Shown piece after piece: positions 7,112 through 13,940 of a DNA stretch of 17,536 bases (position 1 is the first letter of the stretch; every line of letters begins with the position of its first letter). Made by a program: the position numbers and the translations under genes. Source of the stretch: Actinomycetes bacterium (GTDB taxonomy: Bacteria; Actinomycetota; Acidimicrobiia; Acidimicrobiales; RAAP-2); contig JAJZSX010000013.1 in assembly GCA_021849435.1 (NCBI GenBank), positions 1 to 17,536 of the forward strand, read 5' to 3'. The notes below the pieces were generated by a model. The model was not told the origin of the DNA, did not search any database, and worked only from the letters and a program-made list of their open reading frames with translations.

Positions 7112-7867
7112 TTAGACAACCTTCTTCGCGACCAATAGGTAGCGGTGCTCGTTCGTGATGAGGCCGTCTGCGTCGAGAGACGTTGAAAGGAGATCATTGA
7201 TGGCTGGTGTGTCTCTTTCGGGGTCGAAACCGGTGAAATCGGAGTGGGCGATGTCCAGTGCCTGAAGCCAGAAGATCAGTGAATCGATGTCGTGGATTAC
7301 GTAATCGAGGTCGTATTCATCGAATTGGAGGACAGAGAAGCCGGCCTTGGTGAACAAGTCTGGCCGGATGACTGGTTCGCGCGGGGCCGTCACGAGGAAG
7401 GCGGTCTTCACGTTGGCCATGTTGCGTTCGCCGACTTGTTGGGTGATGAACTTCCCTCCAACCGGAAGTAGTTCGTGAATTGCCTCGGGCTCGAACGGCG
7501 CGTGACGGTTGATGACCACGTCGAATGGACCATTGGTTTCGGGCCCGGTTCCCACGTGAAAGTGCACGTTCGTGGCGCCGGCAGAGGCGGAGTTTCTTTC
7601 GGCGCGCCGGATCATCTCACTGTCGGGGTCGACGCCCACCAGCAATCGGGCGTCATTACTGAACTCGAGAAGTCGCTCGCCTCCACCTGTCCCAATGTCG
7701 ATGACGGAGTCGGTCGGGCGAAGGTGGCTCTTGACGACTGTCGCGTAGTCCCACGGCGTGGACGGGTGCGACGTGTTCATGCGAGAAAAGTCCCACCCAT
7801 TACGTCGCCCCACTCGTGCGGCTATCAGACGAAGCTCGGCCGACGAGTAGCGGACTTTGAAGTTCAC
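7112..7867 (-). CDS. Class I SAM-dependent methyltransferase (element cargo)
   Basis: This 251-residue Rossmann-fold methyltransferase has the SAM-binding glycine loop VIDIGTGGGERLLEF near residues 55-69 and an acidic residue after strand 2 (VGVDPDSEM, Asp80). A candidate motif IV region reads DVVINRH. No membrane segments are visible, and the substrate is unknown. Translation is assigned to a GTG at 7867, 25 bases after the dgt stop. A later ATG at 7780 is possible, but the region between resembles the usual N-terminal helix of such enzymes. It is the last gene of the element and shares orientation and close spacing with the recombinase-dgt operon. It could be a resistance-type or small-molecule methyltransferase; no motif for DNA-adenine or DNA-cytosine methylation was seen. 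Confidence 0.8.
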   Translation of the reverse strand: MNFKVRYSSAELRLIAARVGRRNGWDFSRMNTSHPSTPWDYATVVKSHLRPTDSVIDIGTGGGERLLEFSNDARLLVGVDPDSEMIRRAERNSASAGATNVHFHVGTGPETNGPFDVVINRHAPFEPEAIHELLPVGGKFITQQVGERNMANVKTAFLVTAPREPVIRPDLFTKAGFSVLQFDEYDLDYVIHDIDSLIFWLQALDIAHSDFTGFDPERDTPAINDLLSTSLDADGLITNEHRYLLVAKKVV

Positions 7868-7892
7868 GTCTTCAACTTACGGGCGATCGATC

Positions 7893-9026
7893 TCAGGGGC
7901 GCGAAACATCGCCCTCGATTCCCTGTGGGAGACGGTCAACCGGCCAGTCAAGAAGTCGAACCGCGGAGTCGAAGGCGAACCGATCCGTCATTCCGGCGAC
8001 GTAGGTGACCGACGCCGTGAGTGCATCGTTGTGCATCGGGGTGTAGTCGGGCACCAGTTGGGGCGATTCGCTGAATCTCTCCACCAGTGCCTTCAAGACG
8101 GCGACGACCGCTTCGCCCTGACGAAGTGACTCGGGACGGTTGTAGATACGTTGATAGTTGAAGGCACGGAGCTCGGCGAGTGCCTCAGCGTGAGCGGAAT
8201 CCATGCCGATGAGTCCCGTGGTGCTGATGCTGGTTACTAAGGCACCGATCAGTGAGCGGAGTTGGGAAGAACGGGTTACCCCAAGGACGCTGGCCACCGA
8301 CGTGGGCAGGTCGTCCGGACTGACGATGCCGGCACTGATGGCGTCCTCCAGGTCATGGGCGCTGTACGCGCATCGGTCGGCCCAGCTCACGACGATTCCC
8401 TCTGGTGTCGCCGGCGTCGGCCGGGACCACGAGTGGTTGCGGATGCCGTCCAGAGTCTCCTGGCACAGGTTTAGGGGTTGAAGAACGACGTCGGCTCCCC
8501 AAACCGCGTGGTGATAGCCGCCGGGAATGAACAGGTCGAATGCCTCCTCGGAGGCGTGCCCCCCTGGGCCATGCCCGCAGTCGTGCCCTAGGGCTATCGC
8601 TTCGGTGAGGGCAACGTTGAGTCCCGTCGCTCGAGCAACGGCGGTCGCCACCTGCGCAACCTCCAGGGCGTGAGTCAATCGGGTGCGTTGGTGGTCGGCG
8701 GGAAAGACGAAGACCTGCGTCTTTCCTGCGAGTCGACGAAAAGCATTTGAGTGCAGGATGCGGTCGCGATCCCTCTCAAAGCAGGTCCGCAGTGGATCAG
8801 GTATTTCTTCGATGGCGCGGTTTCCGGCCTCTGACGCTCGCGTGGCGCCTCCGGCCAGTGTCTGGTTCTCGAACTCCTCGCGCTGCTCTCTTGAGATGAG
8901 TCGTGGCTCGACCGTACGTGGCGGCGTGTCTCGATGGGCGAAAACCAGGCCATTGGACGCGGGAATCCCTCGCATGGTGGCGGTCCATTCGCTTCGTCGA
9001 TCGATGGTCACTTCAAGTTCCCTCAT
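7893..9026 (-). CDS. dgt: Complete deoxyguanosinetriphosphate triphosphohydrolase-like protein carried by element A
   Basis: This HD-domain enzyme of 377 residues hydrolyses dNTPs (classically dGTP) to the deoxynucleoside and triphosphate in the cytoplasm. The family motif [18 protein letters not shown] segment is at 92-106. Metal ligands are His119 in RLTHALEV, His148-Asp149 in [15 protein letters not shown], and Asp217 in SWADRCAY. All are present, so the protein should be active. It is clearly related to, but different from, the split host dgt (for example ADRCAYSAHDLEDA against ADRIAYVCHDFEDA). The start ATG overlaps the tnpC stop as ATGA and has a GAGGTGAGGA ribosome binding site upstream, so it is the fourth gene of the recombinase operon. 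It presumably replaces the function destroyed by the insertion. Confidence 0.93.
   Translation of the reverse strand: MRELEVTIDRRSEWTATMRGIPASNGLVFAHRDTPPRTVEPRLISREQREEFENQTLAGGATRASEAGNRAIEEIPDPLRTCFERDRDRILHSNAFRRLAGKTQVFVFPADHQRTRLTHALEVAQVATAVARATGLNVALTEAIALGHDCGHGPGGHASEEAFDLFIPGGYHHAVWGADVVLQPLNLCQETLDGIRNHSWSRPTPATPEGIVVSWADRCAYSAHDLEDAISAGIVSPDDLPTSVASVLGVTRSSQLRSLIGALVTSISTTGLIGMDSAHAEALAELRAFNYQRIYNRPESLRQGEAVVAVLKALVERFSESPQLVPDYTPMHNDALTASVTYVAGMTDRFAFDSAVRLLDWPVDRLPQGIEGDVSRP
8378..8383. other. Copy of the attachment core inside the element's own dgt
   Basis: The replacement dgt keeps CGGCCC at the equivalent position. With flanks it shares the 14 bases AGCTGGGCCGACCG (minus strand) with the rebuilt host site, then diverges (ATGCG against CATCG). 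It may therefore be a possible secondary target, or one weakened by the changed flank. This is a sequence match only. Confidence 0.4.
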
Positions 9027-9439
9027 TGTTCCTCACCTCTAGTCTGCCGTGGCTGGAGTTGGCGCATTCGTCGTAGCTCCGCATGAACCACAGCTAATTC
9101 GCTGCGCAGCCTCTGATTGTCCTCCGTCGAGTCCTTTAGTCGCGAGACCAGGAGTTCAATTCGCTTCTGTTGACTTGCCCGGCCGGTCTGTTCTGCCCCG
9201 GGAATCCGCGTGGGGGAAAGGCGATCCGCTTCCGCGCGACGAGTGTGTACGGCTTCGTAGACCGCTTGCTGAGTGTAGATCCACGAGGGGGAGACTCCTG
9301 CCGCCTTCGCGATGCCTTGAACAGTGACTGGTTGTCGGAGGCGGTCAGCCTCACGTAACGCCGCGGTCACTCGGCTCAAGCACTCCTCGTGCTTGAGCCT
9401 CGCGGCCTCGCGAAGGTGAACGGTGTTATCAGCCTTCAT
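9023..9439 (-). CDS. tnpC: TnpC-like small accessory protein (HTH plus coiled coil)
   Basis: The protein has 138 residues. Residues about 38-58 form a helix-turn-helix (VTVQGIAKAAGVSPSWIYTQ), and residues about 92-128 form a charged heptad-like coiled coil (RIELLVSRLKDSTEDNQRLR and onward). This fits the small third protein of Tn554-like recombinase modules (DUF6262/TnpC type), which influences recombination efficiency or orientation. The start is ATG 9439, not the much longer frame to 9862 that runs through the recombinase gene. ATG 9439 has an AAGGAG ribosome binding site and overlaps the tnpB stop by 11 bases. Its own stop overlaps the dgt start. Position and architecture support the call; the exact family is from memory. 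Confidence 0.8.
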   Translation of the reverse strand: MKADNTVHLREAARLKHEECLSRVTAALREADRLRQPVTVQGIAKAAGVSPSWIYTQQAVYEAVHTRRAEADRLSPTRIPGAEQTGRASQQKRIELLVSRLKDSTEDNQRLRSELAVVHAELRRMRQLQPRQTRGEEQ

Positions 9440-11783
9440 GTGTGCTCCTTCGGTGCCGAGGTGAGGCAACGCGGGCCGGTGCGACGGGCTCTGCCTCGGC
9501 GACCTTGCAGATGATCCCCTTGAGTGCCATCGCATCCTGGTCGGCCTTTTCGGCCAGACGGACGTATCCTTCATCGCGAGCCCTAACGGCCACGGCCTCG
9601 GTGACGACAAGTTGTCTTTGGTATTCGTCGATGAACTCCGCGTCGGGGATGAAGAGGTCACACGACAAACATGGATTGGCCTGCTCGCAAACCTTTGTCG
9701 GTGACATACCACAAGATCCGTTGGCCAGGCGAAGTGACGCCGCCTGTTCGACCCGATGGCGACTCCACGCGGCGTCAGAGAGTCGGCCCTCAACGTCGAG
9801 CACCTCATCGGGCACGCTCCGATCGCCGTCGGTCTTGGCCGTGGCCTTCTCCCAGGCGTCACGGATGGTCTTGTCGTTCAATCGGGCATAGTGGGCGGTC
9901 ATGGTTGGCGATGTGTGGTCCAAAAGAGCCTGAACTATGTGGGCGGGGACGTCGGCGTTGATGAGCCTCGTTCCGTAGGTGTGACGAAACTGGTGACTAG
10001 TTATGTGGATGGCTCTGCCCACGTCGTCTATGAGTTCGAGTTGGTCAAACCAGTTCTGGAGGATGGATCGGTAGCCGGAATAGCCAATTGCCTTGCAACC
10101 GGTCGGATTAGCGGTTGGCGAGGGAAAGAGCTTCAGAGCACTTGCTCGCGATGATGGGGCTCGCGAGCTCTCTCGCTTCGCGACGTCGGGGTACTTCGAT
10201 CTCACGACCTCCGCCCACGCGCTGAGTTCGATGGCCAGTGAATCAGCGATTGGCACCACCGCGTCGCGACCGATCTTGGAGTTGTAGAAGAGTAGGTACG
10301 GATTGCCGGCACCGTCACGTGAAAGGAAGCGCCAGTGCACGAGGTGGCGGATGTCCGTGTTGCGCATTCCGGTCTCGATGTGGAGGCGGGTGATTAGGCG
10401 GTACTCGGTTCGCGACATCGTCGCGAGGGCGCCCGGGGCTTCGATCGCTCGCATCGCGGATTCAGGGATGGCTCTGGGTAGGTGTTCTCCCTGTCGCGGA
10501 AAATCGTCGGGGTGGACGTTGGCCGTGATGGGAACTTCGCAGTGCCAGGAGTATCGATGGTTGTCACGAAGGAGGACGCTCACTGCACTCAACATTGCCT
10601 TGCGATGCGAGTGGCTGATGGGTGATCCGGTTCGACGATTTCTGAGAGTTGACACGTCTACAAACCACTCCTCCAGGAATTCACGGTCCAATTGACCAAT
10701 GTCCTTTCCGGGGTGTCGCTTCGCGAATGAGGCTGATAGATGACGCATGGCGAGGAGATCTTTCGCGACACCATTGAAGTCCATCCCTTTGGCAGTGAGT
10801 CTCTGCCGGCACCATCGTTTGACCAGATCCCGGAGTCCCGGTTGAACGATGCCGCGGAAGTCGAGGTATCGCGTCTTCCCGGTGACACCGAGACGGTTCC
10901 GGTCCCAGACATCGCGCGGATACTCGTTGTCCCAACCGGTACCTTCGACGAGGTCGGCGAGGGCGTCCGAGGTGAATCGCAATACGCCGATTGAACCAAG
11001 TCCACGACCCGTCCCGTGCACCTTCCACCATTCCCCCCACGTGTCGCGCGGAATCTCGGTGAGTGATTCGATGCCACTGCGACGGAGTGTTCTGAACAGT
11101 TCTTTTCCGAGCGAGAAGGGGAAGGTCGACGTGTTGCGATCGTGGAGGGCCTGTAGGACGTATTGCGATTCGACGCGCAGCGTCTCGGGAAAATCTCGTA
11201 GGTCGTAACGTGCGCGACCAACGTCGTTCAGATGCTCGACGAACTGCTCGATCGGCGGTCTACCATTGCGCGTCCAACGTAAGAGGTGCGCTGCACACAA
11301 AGGCTGTCCTGGGCGAGCATCCAGGTTGCAGAGGCCCACGGGGCAAGGGTTCGTCGTTGTGCAAATGGCCGTCGCTTCGTCGGATACGGACCAGGCCTCG
11401 GACGAGATCGATCCCAGATGCTTCTGCCACGCGTAGAGATGGATCCGACAGAAGCCACTGTCCTGGCCCTGCCGGCAGTTGGGAACGAGACACTTTTGGG
11501 GCGCTCGTCGCCCCTGGAGCTCGGCCGGCTGACTGGCGGCCCACGCCAGCTTCTGCTGACCCTTTGGCTTGCCAGCGTCGCGCCACCGGTGGTGATGTCC
11601 GATGCAGAGCCCGGCGCTCAATTCGCTGCCGATGCAGTCCTCGACCATGCAGTCAGGAACGTGGAGCACGCCGGTGAGTTCGGAGCAGTAGAAGACTTCT
11701 TGGTGGTACTCGGGACGCAGTGCTTCGCGAACGGTCTGGCGCCACTGGGCGTACCGGTCTTCTTCGAGGACTCGCAGGCTCAT
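9429..11783 (-). CDS. tnpB: TnpB-like tyrosine recombinase with N-terminal zinc-finger-like modules
   Basis: This is a large 784-residue recombinase. The catalytic domain is in the C-terminal half: Arg474 in ETGMRNTDIRH, Lys503, His597-x2-Arg600 in SHQFRHTYGTRL, His623 in LLDHTSPTMTAHY, and the nucleophile Tyr632. Ahead of it are three evenly built cysteine/histidine modules of form C-x4-C-x8-10-C-x2-H: C45/C50/C60/H63, C98/C103/C112/H115 and C147/C152/C163/H166. After the catalytic domain comes a further cluster, C691, C699, C705 and C708. These probably bind zinc and contact DNA or partner subunits. The ATG overlaps the tnpA stop as ATGA, so the two recombinases are translationally coupled. 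It would act with TnpA in integration and excision at the dgt site. Confidence 0.9.
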   Translation of the reverse strand: MSLRVLEEDRYAQWRQTVREALRPEYHQEVFYCSELTGVLHVPDCMVEDCIGSELSAGLCIGHHHRWRDAGKPKGQQKLAWAASQPAELQGRRAPQKCLVPNCRQGQDSGFCRIHLYAWQKHLGSISSEAWSVSDEATAICTTTNPCPVGLCNLDARPGQPLCAAHLLRWTRNGRPPIEQFVEHLNDVGRARYDLRDFPETLRVESQYVLQALHDRNTSTFPFSLGKELFRTLRRSGIESLTEIPRDTWGEWWKVHGTGRGLGSIGVLRFTSDALADLVEGTGWDNEYPRDVWDRNRLGVTGKTRYLDFRGIVQPGLRDLVKRWCRQRLTAKGMDFNGVAKDLLAMRHLSASFAKRHPGKDIGQLDREFLEEWFVDVSTLRNRRTGSPISHSHRKAMLSAVSVLLRDNHRYSWHCEVPITANVHPDDFPRQGEHLPRAIPESAMRAIEAPGALATMSRTEYRLITRLHIETGMRNTDIRHLVHWRFLSRDGAGNPYLLFYNSKIGRDAVVPIADSLAIELSAWAEVVRSKYPDVAKRESSRAPSSRASALKLFPSPTANPTGCKAIGYSGYRSILQNWFDQLELIDDVGRAIHITSHQFRHTYGTRLINADVPAHIVQALLDHTSPTMTAHYARLNDKTIRDAWEKATAKTDGDRSVPDEVLDVEGRLSDAAWSRHRVEQAASLRLANGSCGMSPTKVCEQANPCLSCDLFIPDAEFIDEYQRQLVVTEAVAVRARDEGYVRLAEKADQDAMALKGIICKVAEAEPVAPARVASPRHRRSTHEG

Positions 11784-12892
11784 AGCTTCACCGCCGAGTC
11801 ATCGAGCCAACCAACACGGTCGAGCTCGGCTCGCAGGTCGCTGACGTTGAGGTGGCCGTAGATGGACCGGGTCGTTTGAATGTCGGCGTGGCCGAGCAGT
11901 TCAGAGACGATCTCGATGCGGGCGCCGGCCTGCAGGAGGCGCGTGCTGTAGGTGTGGCGGAACATGTGGGGGGTGAAGTAGAAGTCGACCTTCGTTCGAG
12001 TACGCCGGACGAGGTCGTCGACGGAGTCGTACGTCCATGGCCTTCCAATCGACCCTCCGTAGAGGTTGACGAATAGGTAGTCCGAGTTGATCGCGCCGTA
12101 GTCAAGCGTCAGGTAGTCGATCGCGAGTCGGACGAAGCGCCGCCCTACCGGCACCACGCGCTCCTTTGAGCCCTTCACCCTCGCGCCGTTGGCGTTTTCG
12201 CGTGGCGTGATGCGAAGCGTTCCGTGGCGCTCGTCGAGGTCATCAATTCGCAGCCCCAGGGCCTCCGAGGCCCGAACACCGGTCTCCCATAGGGTGCCGA
12301 AGAAGAGACGGTCACGCCGGTTGGTGCAGGCTTCAAGAACGCTCTGGACCTGATCGGGATTGAGGGTGGACGGGCGTCGGGCGGCGACCTTCACGGCGAT
12401 TGAGCGGCTCGGGCGGGTGCGGGACTTCGCGAGATGGGAAAGGAAGGGTTGGTAGCGTCCCATGCCTCGAGGCTGGCCCTGACGGAGCTGGCTGAGCAGT
12501 GGAAGGACCTCGGTGTCGCGCTGCCCCAGAAACTCGTAGAACGCCACGACCGCCGACAACTTCCTGGAAATCGTCGACGGGGCGAGGTGGGGTTCGGGGT
12601 CGAGGGGGGTGATCGAACCTCCGCCGACGCGAAGTGACTCTGGTAACCGGAGCCACGAGATCCACGCGGCGAGGTCGTCGACACTCACTGCAAGGACAGA
12701 CTGGTCTCGCTGGTCGAGGAAGGTCCAGAAGTCGCGCAGGTCGAAGGCGTAGGACCGGACGGTGTTGGGCGATGAACCCCGTGCTGTCAGGTACGCGAGG
12801 TACTGGTCGATAGGCACAATCGGAAGCCCAACGTCATCGACGACGGTGTAGGACGGCAGCCCATCCGGCTGGTCCAACTGCTGAACTCTCAT
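11780..12892 (-). CDS. tnpA: TnpA-like tyrosine recombinase (XerC/D type)
   Basis: The 370-residue recombinase has an N-terminal SAM-like core-binding domain at about 25-125 (PIDQYLAYLTARGSSPNTVRSY). The catalytic domain has Arg207 in LWETGVRASEALGL, Lys243, His309-x2-Arg312 in PHMFRHTYSTRLL, His335 in LLGHADIQTTRSIY and the nucleophile Tyr345. The full catalytic set is present. I place the start at ATG 12892 because it has a GGAG sequence about 5 bases upstream. The alternative ATG at 12937 lies inside a 13-bp palindrome and would add 15 residues. It is the first gene of the element operon, about 110 bp from the left end. Confidence 0.92.
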   Translation of the reverse strand: MRVQQLDQPDGLPSYTVVDDVGLPIVPIDQYLAYLTARGSSPNTVRSYAFDLRDFWTFLDQRDQSVLAVSVDDLAAWISWLRLPESLRVGGGSITPLDPEPHLAPSTISRKLSAVVAFYEFLGQRDTEVLPLLSQLRQGQPRGMGRYQPFLSHLAKSRTRPSRSIAVKVAARRPSTLNPDQVQSVLEACTNRRDRLFFGTLWETGVRASEALGLRIDDLDERHGTLRITPRENANGARVKGSKERVVPVGRRFVRLAIDYLTLDYGAINSDYLFVNLYGGSIGRPWTYDSVDDLVRRTRTKVDFYFTPHMFRHTYSTRLLQAGARIEIVSELLGHADIQTTRSIYGHLNVSDLRAELDRVGWLDDSAVKL

Positions 12893-13001
12893 GGCATCTC
12901 CGTTCTGGAGACCCAAGGTAAGGGTTGGATGTGACATCCCTTAGGTGGCTCGCTGCTCTCTTCTGGAGATTGAAGAGGCTGTGGTCAGTTCCTAGAGATA
13001 A
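12893..13001 (-). promoter_or_regulatory. Left-end region of element A with palindrome and direct repeats
   Basis: This short noncoding stretch separates the element tip from tnpA. It holds a perfect odd palindrome GGATGTGACATCC at 12927-12939. It also holds two copies of TTCTGGAGA (12903-12911 and 12961-12969), and GGTCAGTT at 12983-12990, which recurs in the same orientation near the other end at 7059-7066. These could be recombinase arm-binding sites or an operator for tnpA. No clear -35/-10 pair was seen. Confidence 0.45.
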
Positions 13002-13007
13002 CGGCCC
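13002..13007. other. Attachment core at the left end of element A
   Basis: CGGCCC is identical to 7016-7021. The host dgt frame runs into it as GTC AGC TGG GCC (V-S-W-A) on the minus strand and then enters element sequence GTTATCTCTAGG. The abutting AGATAA on the plus strand (12996-13001) is the inverted partner of TTATCT at the other end. Confidence 0.8.
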
Positions 13008-13656
13008 AGCTGACGACCTCGCCCTCCAAGGTCGAGGGCGCCGGCCGCGACCAGGAGTGGTTGGCGATGCCGTCGAGGGTCTCGGCGCAAAGGTTGAGCG
13101 TGGCGAGCGACACGCGCGCGCCCCACGGAGCGTGGTCGAAGCCGCCGGGCACGAACGCGTCGAGGGCCTCTTCGCTGGCGTGCCCGCCGGGACCGTGGCC
13201 GCAGTCGTGCCCCAGGGCGATCGCCTCAGTCAGGGCCTCGTTGAGCCCCAGGGCGCGCGCGATGCCCGTGGCTACCTGGGCAACTTCGAGCGCGTGGGTC
13301 AGGCGGGTACGCACGTGGTCTTCGGGGAAGATGAAGACTTGGGTCTTGCCAGCGAGGCGGCGAAAGGCGCTCGAGTGCAAGATGCGGTCACGGTCGCGCT
13401 CGAAGCACGTGCGGAACTCGTCGGGTTCCTCGGGTCGCAGTCGGTTCCCCGCCCCGACGTCGCGGGCGGCGTCAGCGGCGAGCAAAGCGTCGAGGCGCTC
13501 TTCTCGCTCGGCCCGTGTGGTGGGCACTGCCTCGCCATCTCGCGAGTGGGCTCCGATGACCGGCTGGGAGTCGTGATGGGCGAGCACCACGTCGCTCGCC
13601 GCGAATCCCGCCATGGTCGCCGCCCAGCGCGCGCTGCGTTCGGAGACCTCATCCAT
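13008..13656 (-). pseudogene. dgt: 5' part of host dGTPase gene, truncated by element A
   Basis: The native start, [18 protein letters not shown], and 218 native residues are intact. They include [18 protein letters not shown], His121 in RLTHALEV and His150-Asp151 in [15 protein letters not shown]. The frame ends in EVVSWA, where element sequence begins and adds VISRN before a stop at 12985. The last metal ligand (Asp of ADRIAY) and the whole C-terminal third are missing, so no dGTPase activity is expected, although a 223-residue product could still be made. The missing part is at 6549-7015. The host promoter should lie just above 13656, and transcription from it would run through this piece into tnpA. 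Confidence 0.92.
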
Positions 13657-13707
13657 GCTCCCATTGTGGCCCAGCGCCGTAACATGGGGTCGACAGTGGA
13701 GGACAGC
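13657..13707. promoter_or_regulatory. Short divergent promoter region between dgt and the DUF3107 gene
   Basis: Only 51 bases separate the two divergent starts, so both promoters must lie here or reach into the coding regions. An AT-richer hexamer, TAACAT on the plus strand (about 13680-13685), could serve as a -10 box in one direction, and its complement ATGTTA in the other. No -35 elements are clear. The plus-strand gene has a GGAGGA ribosome binding site. Confidence 0.35.
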
Positions 13708-13938
13708 ATGGAGATTCGTATTGGCATCGTCCAGTCGATGAGAGAGCTCGAGGTTGAACTGCCCGAAGGCACCGACCAGGATCAGATCAAGGGCGAGGTT
13801 GACGCTGCGCTCGGCTCCGGCGCGGTGCTCTGGCTGACCGACCGCAAGGGACGGCGCGTGGGCGTGCCGTCTGAGCGCGTCGCATATGTCGAGTTCACGA
13901 CCGGTAACGAGCGGGTCGTGGGATTCGGCGCCAGCTAG
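13708..13938 (+). CDS. DUF3107 family small protein
   Basis: This 76-residue protein ([20 protein letters not shown] ...) has a central [21 protein letters not shown] stretch typical of the actinobacterial DUF3107 family. Its function is unknown. I see no catalytic motif, membrane segment or cysteine. ATG 13708 was chosen for its GGAGGAC ribosome binding site about 4 bases upstream. A longer open frame running antisense through dgt is not credible. The PHP phosphatase gene starts two bases after its stop, so they are probably cotranscribed. Confidence 0.85.
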   Translation: MEIRIGIVQSMRELEVELPEGTDQDQIKGEVDAALGSGAVLWLTDRKGRRVGVPSERVAYVEFTTGNERVVGFGAS

Positions 13939-13940
13939 TC

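Larger units (their letters stand above)
7022..13001 (-). mobile_element. Tn554-like tyrosine-recombinase element inserted in dgt, carrying its own dgt
   Basis: The element is about 5.98 kb between two copies of the 6-bp core. It has the three-gene module typical of Tn554-like elements: two different tyrosine recombinases and a small DNA-binding protein. A full dgt and a methyltransferase follow as cargo. Its ends are a 6-bp inverted pair directly abutting the core (TTATCT at 7022-7027, AGATAA at 12996-13001). The recombinases, dgt and methyltransferase all lie on the minus strand, in the direction of the interrupted host gene. Boundaries follow from where dgt coding sequence stops and resumes without loss. 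No target duplication beyond the core is seen, as expected for this enzyme class. Confidence 0.85.

Noticed and set aside
9440..9862. Upstream extension of the tnpC frame
   Set aside because: It overlaps the recombinase C-terminus in another frame. ATG 9439 has a strong ribosome binding site.
12925..13938. Plus-strand open frame of 337 codons running antisense through dgt into DUF3107
   Set aside because: The minus strand clearly encodes dGTPase here. Only the last 76 codons are real, starting at ATG 13708 with a good ribosome binding site.
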